Virus record (IMG/VR): IMGVR_UViG_3300034374_002328
Coordinates: 1 to 39,806 of that record
DNA: 39,806 bases
Strand: one strand, 5' to 3'
Origin: a virus
How positions within the stretch are numbered: position 1 is the stretch's first letter; every line of letters begins with the position of its first letter. This document shows positions 21,877 through 31,394 of the stretch, in pieces. The notes beneath the pieces were generated by a model. The model saw nothing but the letters and a program-made list of their open reading frames with translations, searched no databases and was not told where the DNA came from. The translations under genes and the position numbers were made by a program.

Positions 21877-23058
21877 ATGTCAGAAGAAGTAAAACAAGAA
21901 GGTGACTTTAAAATAAAGAGTAAGCCTAAAATGAAAAAATTAGGTAAGACCCCTGAAATTTCTAAAGTAAATTTATCTACAGATAAAAAAGTTGAGGAAG
22001 AACCTACCAAGGTTAACTTAAATCAAGACAATGCCAATAAAGAGCAAGAAACAACAACAGTGGTTACAGATAAACCAACCGAAATTGTACAAAAAGTGGA
22101 TACAGAAGTATCATCAGGGGAAAGCTCCATTCAAGATGAAGGGGTTATTACTATCCAAGAAATAAAAGAAGAAGAAGAAATTCAGAGTGTTTCGAAAGAA
22201 ATGTCAGAGGCTGTTAGAGACTCAAACATTACTGGAAAGCCACTACCTGAAAATGTTGAAAAGCTTGTTGTCTTTATGGAGGAAACAGGTGGTACTGTAG
22301 AAGATTATGTTAGATTAAATGCTGACTACAGCACAGTAGACAATAACACATTATTAAAAGAGTATTACAAAAAAAGCAAACCGCATCTTGATGATGACGA
22401 GATTAATTTCCTTTTAGAAGATAACTTTTCATATGATGAAGACTTAGATGAAGAAAGAGATATACGCAAGAAAAAGCTTGCGTTTAAAGAAGAGGTTCAA
22501 GAAGCCAAAAACTTTTTAGAAGACTTGAAGGGTAAATATTACGATGAGATTAAGTTAAGACCAGGCGTAACCCAAGAGCAACAAAAAGCAATGGAGTTCT
22601 TTAACCGATACAACGAAGAGAAAAGCTTAAATAGCCAAAAGCACGACAGGTTTAAAAAAGCTACATCTGAAATGTTCAACAACGATTTCAAAGGTTTTGA
22701 TTTTAATGTTGGTGACAAAAAATTCAGGTATGGTATTAATAATCCATCTGGTCTTGCTGAACAACAGTCTGATGTCTCTAATATACTTGGAAAGTTTCTA
22801 GGGGAAAACGGAGAGGTAAAAGACCACAAAGGCTATCATAAAGCGATGTATGCTGCGTCTAACGTAGATAAGATTGCAAGTCACTTTTATGAGCAAGGTA
22901 GAGCTGATGCTGTTAAGGAGGTTGTGAATGGTTCTAAGAATCTATCAGACCAACCAAGACAAACTTCTGGGGATAGCGTGTTTGTAAATGGGATTAGAGT
23001 TAAGTCTATAAGCGGAGTGGACTCTTCAAAACTAAAAATTAAAAAAAACAAACTTTAA
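21877..23058 (+). CDS. Scaffold-like protein, 393 aa
   Basis: The gene lies between portal and major capsid genes, the usual position of scaffolds. The first 110 residues are charged and disordered-looking (rich in Lys, Glu, Thr, Val). A helical, acidic region follows (LLEDNFSYDEDLDEERDIRK and further to about 250), and the C-terminus is basic (VDSSKLKIKKNKL), which fits a scaffold that binds the capsid protein by a basic tail. No protease motif is visible. Its leader is a run of TATATTATATTATATT just before ATG 21877. Function is inferred from position and composition. Confidence 0.7.
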   Translation: MSEEVKQEGDFKIKSKPKMKKLGKTPEISKVNLSTDKKVEEEPTKVNLNQDNANKEQETTTVVTDKPTEIVQKVDTEVSSGESSIQDEGVITIQEIKEEEEIQSVSKEMSEAVRDSNITGKPLPENVEKLVVFMEETGGTVEDYVRLNADYSTVDNNTLLKEYYKKSKPHLDDDEINFLLEDNFSYDEDLDEERDIRKKKLAFKEEVQEAKNFLEDLKGKYYDEIKLRPGVTQEQQKAMEFFNRYNEEKSLNSQKHDRFKKATSEMFNNDFKGFDFNVGDKKFRYGINNPSGLAEQQSDVSNILGKFLGENGEVKDHKGYHKAMYAASNVDKIASHFYEQGRADAVKEVVNGSKNLSDQPRQTSGDSVFVNGIRVKSISGVDSSKLKIKKNKL

Positions 23059-23070
23059 AAATTAAAAAAA

Positions 23071-24570
23071 ATGGGACAATTTGGAACTAACGACCCTTTA
23101 GGTGTATTTAACCTAAAACCAATGCCAACTAAATCTTTATTGGCATCTAATTACATTGATTTCACTAGCGATACAGGTGGAAACTTTGCACAGCAATACC
23201 TACCAGAACTTTACGAAGCTGAGGTAGAGAGATACGGAAACAGAACTCTATCAGGATTCTTAAGAATGGTTGGTGCAGAAATGCCAATGACTTCTGACCA
23301 AGTTGTATGGTCTGAGCAAAATAGATTGCATATTGGATACGAGACTTCAGGAGCTGCTAATACTGCTGAATCTGTTACAGTTGGAGTTGTTGCCGATGGT
23401 AGAATTACTTTAGGTTCAGGTCATAATATGGCAATTAGAAAAGGAAACACAGTTGTTATTGAAGGTGTTACTGGAACTGGAATAGGAGTTACAATTAAAG
23501 GTTATGTTTCGGCAATAAACCCTGATGGCGACAATGCTAAAGAATTTACAGTATTACCTTATACTGCTTCTAATTTAGGTACTGCTGGATTTGGATTAAA
23601 CGACACAATAAACATATTTGTTTATGGTTCTGAGTTTGCTAAAGGTCAATTTGGAATGGATGGTTCTTTAGAGGCTTCATTTACACAGTACAGCAACAAG
23701 CCAATTATCATTAAGGATAACTACGAAATTAGTGGTTCTGATGCTGCACAAATTGGATGGGTTGAAGTTGCTGCTGAAGATGGAACAAATGGATATTTGT
23801 GGTACTTGAAGTCTGAAGGAGAAACAAGACTACGTTTCCAAGATTACTTAGAAATGGCAATGGTTGAAGGAGAATTAGCTGTTTCTACTTCTGCTGTTCC
23901 TGCTGCTTTGTCAACTGCTGGAGTTACTAGTGCTGGTACTGAAGGTCTTTTTGCTGCAATTACTGCAAGAGGTAACGTATACCAAAATTACGCTAATGGA
24001 ACTGGAACTTCTGGTGCTGGACAAAGAAGTGCTTTGCAAGACTTTGACAACATTCTTGAAAACCTTGACAAGCAAGGAGCTATTGAGGAAAATATGTTAT
24101 TCTTAGATAGAGCTACTGCTTTAGACTTTGACGATATGTTAGCTGCACAAAATTCTTACGGAGCAGGTGGTACATCTTACGGTGTATTTGAAAACTCTGC
24201 TGAGATGGCAGTAAACTTAGGATTTGACGGTTTCAGAAGAGGTTCTTATGAGTTCTACAAGACTGACTGGAAATACTTAAACGATGCTTCAACTCGTGGG
24301 TTGATTGATAACGTAGAAGGTGTTATGGTTCCTGCTGGAACAAGTACAGTGTATGACCAAATGTTAGGAACTAATATCAGACGACCATTCTTGCACGTTA
24401 GATACAGAGCTTCTGAAGCTGACGACAGAAGAATGAAGTCTTGGATTACTGGTTCTGTAGGTGGGGCTTATACTTCTGCTGAAGATGTAATGAGAGTTAA
24501 CTTCTTATCTGAAAGATGTTTAGTTACTCAAGCTGCTAACAACTTTGTATTATTTACAAAGACTGCGTAA
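23071..24570 (+). CDS. Major capsid protein, 499 aa
   Basis: The gene lies between the scaffold-like gene and a strong terminator. Codons look more uniform than elsewhere (GCT, GGA and AAC often repeated), as expected for a highly expressed gene. The N-terminus MGQFGTNDPLGVFNLKPMPT leads to a helical arm (QYLPELYEAEVERYGNRTLS) and then mixed beta/alpha regions of HK97-type layout, with a conserved-looking GQRSALQDFDNILENLDKQG in the second half and an end NNFVLFTKTA. It would build the icosahedral shell. I rely on position, size and overall layout. Confidence 0.85.
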   Translation: MGQFGTNDPLGVFNLKPMPTKSLLASNYIDFTSDTGGNFAQQYLPELYEAEVERYGNRTLSGFLRMVGAEMPMTSDQVVWSEQNRLHIGYETSGAANTAESVTVGVVADGRITLGSGHNMAIRKGNTVVIEGVTGTGIGVTIKGYVSAINPDGDNAKEFTVLPYTASNLGTAGFGLNDTINIFVYGSEFAKGQFGMDGSLEASFTQYSNKPIIIKDNYEISGSDAAQIGWVEVAAEDGTNGYLWYLKSEGETRLRFQDYLEMAMVEGELAVSTSAVPAALSTAGVTSAGTEGLFAAITARGNVYQNYANGTGTSGAGQRSALQDFDNILENLDKQGAIEENMLFLDRATALDFDDMLAAQNSYGAGGTSYGVFENSAEMAVNLGFDGFRRGSYEFYKTDWKYLNDASTRGLIDNVEGVMVPAGTSTVYDQMLGTNIRRPFLHVRYRASEADDRRMKSWITGSVGGAYTSAEDVMRVNFLSERCLVTQAANNFVLFTKTA

Positions 24571-24588
24571 CAGCAAACAACAAATACT

Positions 24589-24632
24589 ACTTGGGGTCGC
24601 AAATTGCGACTCCAAGTTTTATTATTATTTTT
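24589..24632 (+). terminator. Strong rho-independent terminator after the capsid gene
   Basis: ACTTGGGGTCGC (24589-24600) pairs with GCGACTCCAAGT (24606-24617), one G-U pair, loop AAATT. The run TTTTATTATTATTTTTTT follows. It stands 19 bases after the capsid stop and would cap the abundant capsid mRNA. Confidence 0.9.
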
Positions 24633-24654
24633 TTATATTATATTATATTTTATT

Positions 24655-25422
24655 ATGGCAACAAAAGAAAAAACAAATTCTGCTGCAAAGTGGGAAATTA
24701 AAGATAGACTTTACTATCTAAAAAATAACGTATCACCTTTAACTTTGACATTGGCATCTAAGCACTCTCAAAGACATCCACTAATGTACTTTGACCCAGA
24801 ACTAGGATACGAGAGAGAACTTAGGTACGCAACAAATCAACTATCCCCATTTGTAGATGAACAAAATGGGCCTGTAACATTGGCTCATATTGTTTTTAAA
24901 AATGGAGTGTTAATGGTTCCTAAAGAAAAACAAAACTTACAAAAACTTTTGTCTCTATACCATCCTTTAAGAAACAAGATGTATGCAGAGCAAGACCAAG
25001 TTGCTGAAGCAGTAAACGAGTTAGAGGATATTGAGCTTGAAATTGAAGCTTTAAATTTAGCACTACAATTAGAGGTTGACCACGCAGAGGCAATACTAAG
25101 AACCGAGCTTGGTAGTGCTGTGTCTAAAATGACAAGTAAAGAGTTAAGAAGAGACTTAATGCTACTTGCTAAAAACAATCCAGCATTATTTATTAGTCTT
25201 GCAAATGATGAAAATGTTGAACTTAGAAGCTTTGGTATTAAAGCAACAGAAGCTGGTATTATAAAGTTATCGTCTGACCAGAAGACATTTGCTTGGTCTG
25301 TTAATGGCAAGAAGTTAATGGAAGTACCATTTGACGAACACCCATACTCAGCATTAGCTAGTTGGTTTAAAACTGACGAGGGTATGCTAGTATACAAAAG
25401 TATAGAGAAAAAATTCTCTTAA
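24655..25422 (+). CDS. Head-associated hypothetical protein, 255 aa
   Basis: ATG 24655 (MATKEKTNSAAKWEIKDRLY) is chosen; an earlier in-frame ATG at 24604 lies inside the terminator hairpin and would add an unlikely hydrophobic stretch encoded by its T-run. Residues about 85-150 are helical and acidic, with a leucine-rich coiled coil (AVNELEDIELEIEALNLALQ). The C-terminus has a small beta domain (AWSVNGKKLMEVPFDEHPYS). It is located between capsid and connector genes and is probably a minor head or head-completion protein. Family not recognised. Confidence 0.7.
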   Translation: MATKEKTNSAAKWEIKDRLYYLKNNVSPLTLTLASKHSQRHPLMYFDPELGYERELRYATNQLSPFVDEQNGPVTLAHIVFKNGVLMVPKEKQNLQKLLSLYHPLRNKMYAEQDQVAEAVNELEDIELEIEALNLALQLEVDHAEAILRTELGSAVSKMTSKELRRDLMLLAKNNPALFISLANDENVELRSFGIKATEAGIIKLSSDQKTFAWSVNGKKLMEVPFDEHPYSALASWFKTDEGMLVYKSIEKKFS

Positions 25423-25440
25423 TATGTAACTATATTTATG

Positions 25441-25470
25441 GGGTAGGCTAACTTAACGGTTGGTCTACCC
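25441..25470 (+). terminator. 12-bp hairpin between head and connector genes
   Basis: GGGTAGGCTAAC (25441-25452) pairs with GTTGGTCTACCC (25459-25470), two wobble pairs, loop TTAACG. It is followed by TTATAAAT, a poor T-run, so termination may be partial. Partial termination would set lower expression for the connector and tail genes than for head genes. Confidence 0.6.
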
Positions 25471-25494
25471 TTATAAATAAAACAAAATATTAAT

Positions 25495-26529
25495 ATGGCA
25501 ATAAATGTAAATACGGTATATAAAACTGTATTACTGATACTCAATAAAGAAGAACGAGGGTATGTAACTCCTGATGAGTTTAACAAGATTTCTGCCCAAG
25601 TTCAATTAGAAATTTTTGAGCAGTACAGCGATGATTTAAACCAACAACTTAGAGTGCCTCAAAGCGATAATGACTACGCTGATAGGGTAGCTAATATTGA
25701 TGAGAAGCTTGCCATATTTAAGACATTCGGTACAGCCACATACGATGCGGCAACGATACCAACCAACCCTTACTTTACTCTACCAACAACCGACATATAC
25801 GGTAATACGGTGGAGTTTTATCGGTTAGGGGCTGTTGTACACAAGGATACAACTGAGTTGCAAAGACTTCAAAGAATGGAGTTCTACAACATACAAAAAT
25901 CTCCTCTAACTAAATCTACAGAATCTTTCCCAACTTATTTGTTTGAGAATGAAAAGCTATTTGTAAAGCCTGACAGCATTACAAGTAATATAGGTGTAAA
26001 CTTCTTAAGAAAACCACTAGACCCTAGATGGGGGTACTATATCGGCTCTGTTGGGCAATTTATTTATGACCCAACTGTTTATGGAGCAAATCTTATAAAC
26101 ACAGGGGTTAATACATTAACAAGCAGTATCACTACACCATTAACGGGAGGGATTATTGGAACTTATAACGGTGTTGCCACTACGGGTGAAACTGGAGTAG
26201 GACTTATAGTAAACGCAACAGTTAGTTCTGATACGGTAGTTACAATAGATGTTGTTAGTGCTGGGGTAGGCTATGTTGTTGGAGATGTAGTTAGCATTGC
26301 AGCAGGGTTATTAGGGGGTACTAGTACACAAGTAGACATCACATTAACTGCCGCTAACTTTAATGCTAATAGCACATATGGCTCTACACAAATAGAACTT
26401 GATGTATCTGAGCAAACAGACTTTATACTTAGAACATTGTTTTACTTTGGAGTTGTTGTTAAAGACCCACAAATAATACAGGTTGCTGCAAGTCAAGTAC
26501 AACGAGATGAAATAAACGAAAAAAGCTAA
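25495..26529 (+). CDS. Head-tail connector protein with inserted beta domain, 344 aa
   Basis: Residues about 1-195 form a connector-like part with an N-terminal helix (YKTVLLILNKEERGYVTPDE) and FYRLGAVVH, then FLRKPLDPRWGYY. Residues about 210-285 are a Gly/Thr/Val-rich beta domain (TYNGVATTGETGVGLIVNAT, then AGVGYVVGDVVSI) of a type seen in many phage virion proteins. The C-terminal part (ELDVSEQTDFILRTLFYFGV, about 300-325) goes back to the connector fold. Similar proteins form neck rings in crAss-like phages. The insertion may stick out from the neck. Confidence 0.7.
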   Translation: MAINVNTVYKTVLLILNKEERGYVTPDEFNKISAQVQLEIFEQYSDDLNQQLRVPQSDNDYADRVANIDEKLAIFKTFGTATYDAATIPTNPYFTLPTTDIYGNTVEFYRLGAVVHKDTTELQRLQRMEFYNIQKSPLTKSTESFPTYLFENEKLFVKPDSITSNIGVNFLRKPLDPRWGYYIGSVGQFIYDPTVYGANLINTGVNTLTSSITTPLTGGIIGTYNGVATTGETGVGLIVNATVSSDTVVTIDVVSAGVGYVVGDVVSIAAGLLGGTSTQVDITLTAANFNANSTYGSTQIELDVSEQTDFILRTLFYFGVVVKDPQIIQVAASQVQRDEINEKS

Positions 26530-26535
26530 TAAGAT

Positions 26536-27696
26536 ATGCCAAATCCAAATGGTGGTTTAATCACCGAAACTAATGCACAATACTACGCTGGACAGCAGGC
26601 TTTTACTGGAGATGCAGTCAACAGGATTTTTATATGCACGTTTAACACTGATTTAGTTGCAACGGTAGCAGGTGTTTCTAATACAAACTTTTCTGTAACA
26701 GTTAATGGAGTAATTGTAACTAACTATACCTTATCTGCAACAAATACAATTACATTCAATGTAGCACCTATTAACGATGCCGCAGTTGTTGTAAGTCTTA
26801 TTGAAACAGCAAAAGAAGGGAACTACGGAGGTTATCAGTACACATCGTTAAATGATGTCATAAATAACTTTATCGTTGCTTACGTTGGAGCAGGGAAGCT
26901 TATACCAAGTGCTAAAAGAACTGACATAATATTTCACGCAAAACGTGGAATGCAAGAGTTTAGTTACGACACACTAAAAAGTATTAAGTCACAAGAGCTA
27001 ACTATATCGCCAAGTCTAACGGCAGTTATACCACAAGATTATGTTAACTACGTTAGATTATCTTGGATTGATAGCTTAGGTATAAAAAGAATTATATACC
27101 CAAATACAAACCTTACAATAAATCCAGCAGAAGCTCCTGAGCAAGACTCAACAAGTGAGATTATTCAAGATAATCTTGAAGAAAATGTAGACACAGACCC
27201 ATCTCAAACGGTGGAAAGATGGAGAGCAGCAGACACTAAAAAAGTAACTGGGCTATACACTGAAGAGTCTATAAATGCAGGATACAATGTTGACGATATG
27301 TACGCTAACAGTTTATATTGGGGAGGAGCATACGGACAAAGATATGGAGCAGACCCTGTACTAACTCAAAATAACGGATGGTTTGGAATTGATGAGGTAA
27401 GAGGAGTGTTTACTTTCTCAAGCAATTTAAAAGGCCGTATAATCGTCATAGAGTACATCTCAGACGGTTTAGCGTATGACTTGGATACTAGAGTCCCAAA
27501 GATGATAGAAGACGCTATGTACGCTCATATAAGTCACGCAATTATTTCTACAAGAATTAACCAACCTGAGTACATCGTTAATAGATTAAAGAGAGAGAGG
27601 AGTGCAAAGTTAAGAAATGCTAAGATAAGGTTATCTAATATTAAGATAGGTGAGCTTACGCAGCTTATGAGAGGTAAATCTAAGTGGATAAAATAA
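26536..27696 (+). CDS. Tail-tube/connector protein, 386 aa
   Basis: Residues about 1-95 look like a beta domain resembling the T7 fibre-type or Ig-like domain (FNVAPINDAAVVVSLIETAK). Residues about 98-200 contain GYQYTSLNDVINNFIVAYVG and IIFHAKRGMQEFSYDTL, the type of sequence found in ring or tail-tube proteins of related podoviruses. The C-terminus is basic and helical (RLKRERSAKLRNAKIRLSNI, ending KSKWIK). It probably completes the neck under the portal. The next gene follows after six bases. Confidence 0.75.
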   Translation: MPNPNGGLITETNAQYYAGQQAFTGDAVNRIFICTFNTDLVATVAGVSNTNFSVTVNGVIVTNYTLSATNTITFNVAPINDAAVVVSLIETAKEGNYGGYQYTSLNDVINNFIVAYVGAGKLIPSAKRTDIIFHAKRGMQEFSYDTLKSIKSQELTISPSLTAVIPQDYVNYVRLSWIDSLGIKRIIYPNTNLTINPAEAPEQDSTSEIIQDNLEENVDTDPSQTVERWRAADTKKVTGLYTEESINAGYNVDDMYANSLYWGGAYGQRYGADPVLTQNNGWFGIDEVRGVFTFSSNLKGRIIVIEYISDGLAYDLDTRVPKMIEDAMYAHISHAIISTRINQPEYIVNRLKRERSAKLRNAKIRLSNIKIGELTQLMRGKSKWIK

Positions 27697-27702
27697 TATA
27701 AT

Positions 27703-30700
27703 ATGCCAGAAGTTAAAAATATATTTGTCGGGGCTAAGATGAACAAAGACCTTAACCCAAGGATGATTTCAAACCAAGAGTACATAGACGCAAGAAATGC
27801 GGCAATAATAAATTCTGAGGGTAGTGACTCTGGTTTATTACAAAATGTTAGTGGAAATACTTTACTAACTGACTTTGGGCTAACAGGAATTAACTTAGAG
27901 ATTATAGGGTTTTACATAGACCCAACAAATAATATATTGTATTCTTTTATAACAGATTGGAATGACACTAGCCCTGACCAATCTTCTAGATTTGCCCCAT
28001 CTACTTCTAGCCACTACATATGTGCATACAATACTAGTACCAACACTGGAACTGTTTTAGTCAGTGGGCATTTTTTAAACTTTTCAAAAACTAGCCCAAT
28101 GTTGGGTATAAATTTACTTGAAGATTTATTATTCTTTACTGACAATAGAAATCAACCAAGAAAAATAAATGTAGTTACCGCAGCTTTAAATCCTACATAC
28201 TACAGCAAAGAAAATCACATATCTGTAGCGAAGTATTATCCTTGGCAACCAATGAGACTTGCTAAATATACACCAGTAGCAAATCCTTATGCATTGCTAG
28301 TAAACAGTTTACTTACTGTTTCATTGCAACCATTACTAATTCCAGATGGAACATATTCGGGGACAGTTGGATTACTAGGTTCTGGATGGACAAGTAATTT
28401 TGGAACTGACGCTTTAATAGAATTTCAAGCTAATGGAAATATAGTATCAGATGTTAAGGTTTTATCTAGCGGAAGTTTGTTTATGCCAGATGTATCTATA
28501 ATAACAGTAGCTAGTGGCACTTACCCTGGTCAAACCAGCGATATAAAGTTTACTGTTTCTTCAGAAAACATAGACCAAGAGTCTACTATGAAGGATGTTG
28601 TTTCTAAAAATTTACCTACAACAGAACTAGTCACGATTTCAGGTACGCCAACTTCAACTGAATTTGATTACTCTGGGCTTGCAATAAATACTAATTGGAT
28701 AGGGTCTACCATTACAGCAACTGAATCTGATGGGACAACCCCTAGAATAAAGGTTTCTGATAATATAAAAATAACAAATATCTCAGATAATACAATTACC
28801 CACAATGCTTTTAGTGGTTTAGTTGCTGGAGATAAAGTAACAATAGGAGCAAATCCTTACTACGATGAATTTTTTGATGGAGATTCTGAATTTTTATCAG
28901 ACAAGTTTGCAAGGTTTAGCTATAGATTTAAGTATAATGATGACGAGTATTCTTTAATAGCTCCTTTTTCACAGGCAGCATTTATCCCAAAACAAGATGG
29001 TTACTTCTTAGATGAATTAGGTGTTCCAACAAATGTCAACGATGAGGTAAATATATCAGACGAAAATCGGGCTATAAAAAGCACAATAGTAAGTTTTTTT
29101 GAAAACAAAGTCAACTCAATGGAGTTAGTTATTGATAAACCTTCTGGCGTAGCTTTATTTAAAGATATAATTGACGAGTTTAAAGTACAAGAAATAGAGA
29201 TACTATATAAACAATCAGACCAGGTAGCAATAAAAGTTATAGACACTATTTCTTCTCAAGACATTATAACATCTGATGGATTGCAATACTTATATAAGTA
29301 CAAGTCAGCTGCTCCGATAAGAACATTACCTTCAAACGAAACAACAAGAGCCTCTGATAAAGTTCCAATAAAAGCTAAAGCCCAAGAAATTGCTGGCAAT
29401 AGAGTTATATATGGAAACTATTTAGTGAGAACATCTAGGCCTACTTCTTTAGGATATTCAGTATCTTCTTCAGAGAAGTTTAAAAAAGGAGTATTGAACT
29501 CCGTAAATCAAATAGAATATCCTAATCACTCATTAAAACAAAATAGGTCTTATAAGGTAGGTATTGTTTTAGTAGACTATTTTGGGAGGCAGTCTGATGT
29601 TATTGCATCAAAAAACTCTACAATATACAGTAGTTATAGAAATGTTGCGGACGGAGTTATTGGAGCCACAAGTTCATATATGGGGAATTCTTTAAAAATA
29701 CTTTGGGATTCTATAATACCTAATGAAAAAGAAGGTGGATATGCTGGAATATATAGCGAGTCAAACCCTCTTGGCTGGTATAGTTATAAAGTAGTAGTTC
29801 AACAGCAAGAACAAGACTACTACAATGTATACTTACCTACAATACTAAATAACTACCCTCAGGATAGTGGCACTACTACATCTAAAGATACTGCATTTAT
29901 AACTTTATTTTCTGATAACATAAACAAGGTTCCAAGAGATTTAAAAGAAGTTGGTCCACAACAATTGCAGTTTTCAAGTTCCGTTAATTTGTTTGCAAGG
30001 GTTACCAATACTACATTTAATTCTTCACTATCAACAACAAAACAATATCAACCAAGCACAAGCCCTGATACTGTTACCTTAATAGGAACTAGAGATGACA
30101 TTGGTGTAAACTTAAAAATAGATGGCGTTAAGTACGACACTTCTCCATTTTTTAGTGTACCAAAAGTTTATATTCCTGGAGATGATACTGTAAACCCTAT
30201 TAAACCTATAGTTAGAAACATAGGCTCAAACCCATACATAGCCAAAGTCGCAACTCAAAACAGGGTAGGGGCTACTGGAGCAACTGCAACTACGGTTACA
30301 TTTGAAAATACTAGGTTAAATGTTTATGAGACGGAGCCTTTTGAATCTAACTTAGATATATTCTGGGAGACAAGTTCTTCTGGGGTTATATCAAACTTAA
30401 ATAAAAATATTATTTCCTCTTCTAATATAAACCAACCTTTTGCAATATCAGATTGGGTCTGGTCTTTTTCAGAGTCAGATGGTCCAGGAACTTATGTTAC
30501 AGAGCCATTTGACGTTGTTAACACAGCAGGGCTTCCTTTAGCAAACTTAGGGACAGTTACAGCTAAATTAATAAATGTTTCTACGCCTATAGTTGCAGAG
30601 GTTGGCGGAATATTTGAACTTGTACAAGAAGCTGACCCAAGTTACAAGTGGAGAATAAAGCTTATTGATTCACCTATTTCTTTTGTTCCACAAGTTTTTA

Positions 30701-31383
30701 CAAACTCATCTGCATTACAGTCTGGCAATTGGTCCTTTACAATAGAGTTTACAAATACTGTTGCAGGTGAAATTTTTACAAAAACAATTACTAATTCTGG
30801 AAACAATATACTTGAAAATGTAACCCCAACATCATTTCAACCATTTGGTATTGCTATAAGCAACAGGGAGTTATTATCATCAAGCCTAACAACGCAATTT
30901 GAACCATTTGTGTATTTTGCAGGCTCAACGCCTTTACCCGTTGAATTTCAATTTAAAAATGGGGCATATTCTGGTTCTCTTTTAGGAAGTGTTGAGCAAG
31001 ATATAGGGTTAGTTGTTACGATTTCAAAAGTAGAAGTATTTTCTCTTTATTTAGCACCATTTCCAGGAGGATATATCCCTTATAAGCCACTAGAGCCAAT
31101 AAATAGTTATATGAGAGTCACTAAATATCAAGCAAATATTTTTGGCACTCCTATAGGCTATAGATACAATCTTGAATACAACAAAAATTTTACTTGTGTA
31201 AATCCATATGCAACTACTGAATCAGACTTTTATAGCTATTCCCAAAGAGCAAATAGCCAATTTAGAATAACTATAAATATTAAAGACGCTTCTGCAGGAA
31301 CAGGATTTAAAGAATCAAATCATATTGTTCAAGGTGCTTTAGGAGATTTTATTTACTTGCTAAAAAATACTAATAACAATTAA
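27703..31383 (+). CDS. Large tail (nozzle-like) protein, N-terminal part, 1226 aa
   Basis: The N-terminus MPEVKNIFVGAKMNKDLNPR, then DARNAAIINSEGSDSG and LLQNVSGNT, is typical of the large stabilising or nozzle protein of marine Bacteroidetes podoviruses. The body is beta-rich with repeated Ser/Thr-rich strands, as expected for a beta-propeller-type tail protein. It ends at DFIYLLKNTNNN, and what I would expect as the C-terminal part is in the next gene, 11 bases later in another frame with its own start and leader. It would sit at the tail end and hold DNA. The function is by family analogy. Confidence 0.75.
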   Translation: MPEVKNIFVGAKMNKDLNPRMISNQEYIDARNAAIINSEGSDSGLLQNVSGNTLLTDFGLTGINLEIIGFYIDPTNNILYSFITDWNDTSPDQSSRFAPSTSSHYICAYNTSTNTGTVLVSGHFLNFSKTSPMLGINLLEDLLFFTDNRNQPRKINVVTAALNPTYYSKENHISVAKYYPWQPMRLAKYTPVANPYALLVNSLLTVSLQPLLIPDGTYSGTVGLLGSGWTSNFGTDALIEFQANGNIVSDVKVLSSGSLFMPDVSIITVASGTYPGQTSDIKFTVSSENIDQESTMKDVVSKNLPTTELVTISGTPTSTEFDYSGLAINTNWIGSTITATESDGTTPRIKVSDNIKITNISDNTITHNAFSGLVAGDKVTIGANPYYDEFFDGDSEFLSDKFARFSYRFKYNDDEYSLIAPFSQAAFIPKQDGYFLDELGVPTNVNDEVNISDENRAIKSTIVSFFENKVNSMELVIDKPSGVALFKDIIDEFKVQEIEILYKQSDQVAIKVIDTISSQDIITSDGLQYLYKYKSAAPIRTLPSNETTRASDKVPIKAKAQEIAGNRVIYGNYLVRTSRPTSLGYSVSSSEKFKKGVLNSVNQIEYPNHSLKQNRSYKVGIVLVDYFGRQSDVIASKNSTIYSSYRNVADGVIGATSSYMGNSLKILWDSIIPNEKEGGYAGIYSESNPLGWYSYKVVVQQQEQDYYNVYLPTILNNYPQDSGTTTSKDTAFITLFSDNINKVPRDLKEVGPQQLQFSSSVNLFARVTNTTFNSSLSTTKQYQPSTSPDTVTLIGTRDDIGVNLKIDGVKYDTSPFFSVPKVYIPGDDTVNPIKPIVRNIGSNPYIAKVATQNRVGATGATATTVTFENTRLNVYETEPFESNLDIFWETSSSGVISNLNKNIISSSNINQPFAISDWVWSFSESDGPGTYVTEPFDVVNTAGLPLANLGTVTAKLINVSTPIVAEVGGIFELVQEADPSYKWRIKLIDSPISFVPQVFTNSSALQSGNWSFTIEFTNTVAGEIFTKTITNSGNNILENVTPTSFQPFGIAISNRELLSSSLTTQFEPFVYFAGSTPLPVEFQFKNGAYSGSLLGSVEQDIGLVVTISKVEVFSLYLAPFPGGYIPYKPLEPINSYMRVTKYQANIFGTPIGYRYNLEYNKNFTCVNPYATTESDFYSYSQRANSQFRITINIKDASAGTGFKESNHIVQGALGDFIYLLKNTNNN

Positions 31384-31394
31384 GGTATATATTT

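Noticed and set aside
24604-24654. Longer N-terminus for the 24655 gene
   Set aside because: The extra codons lie in the terminator hairpin and T-run of the capsid gene and would give an artificial hydrophobic stretch.
24885-25397. 170-codon minus-strand frame
   Set aside because: Antisense shadow of the head-associated gene, rich in Ser and Leu from reverse-read codons.
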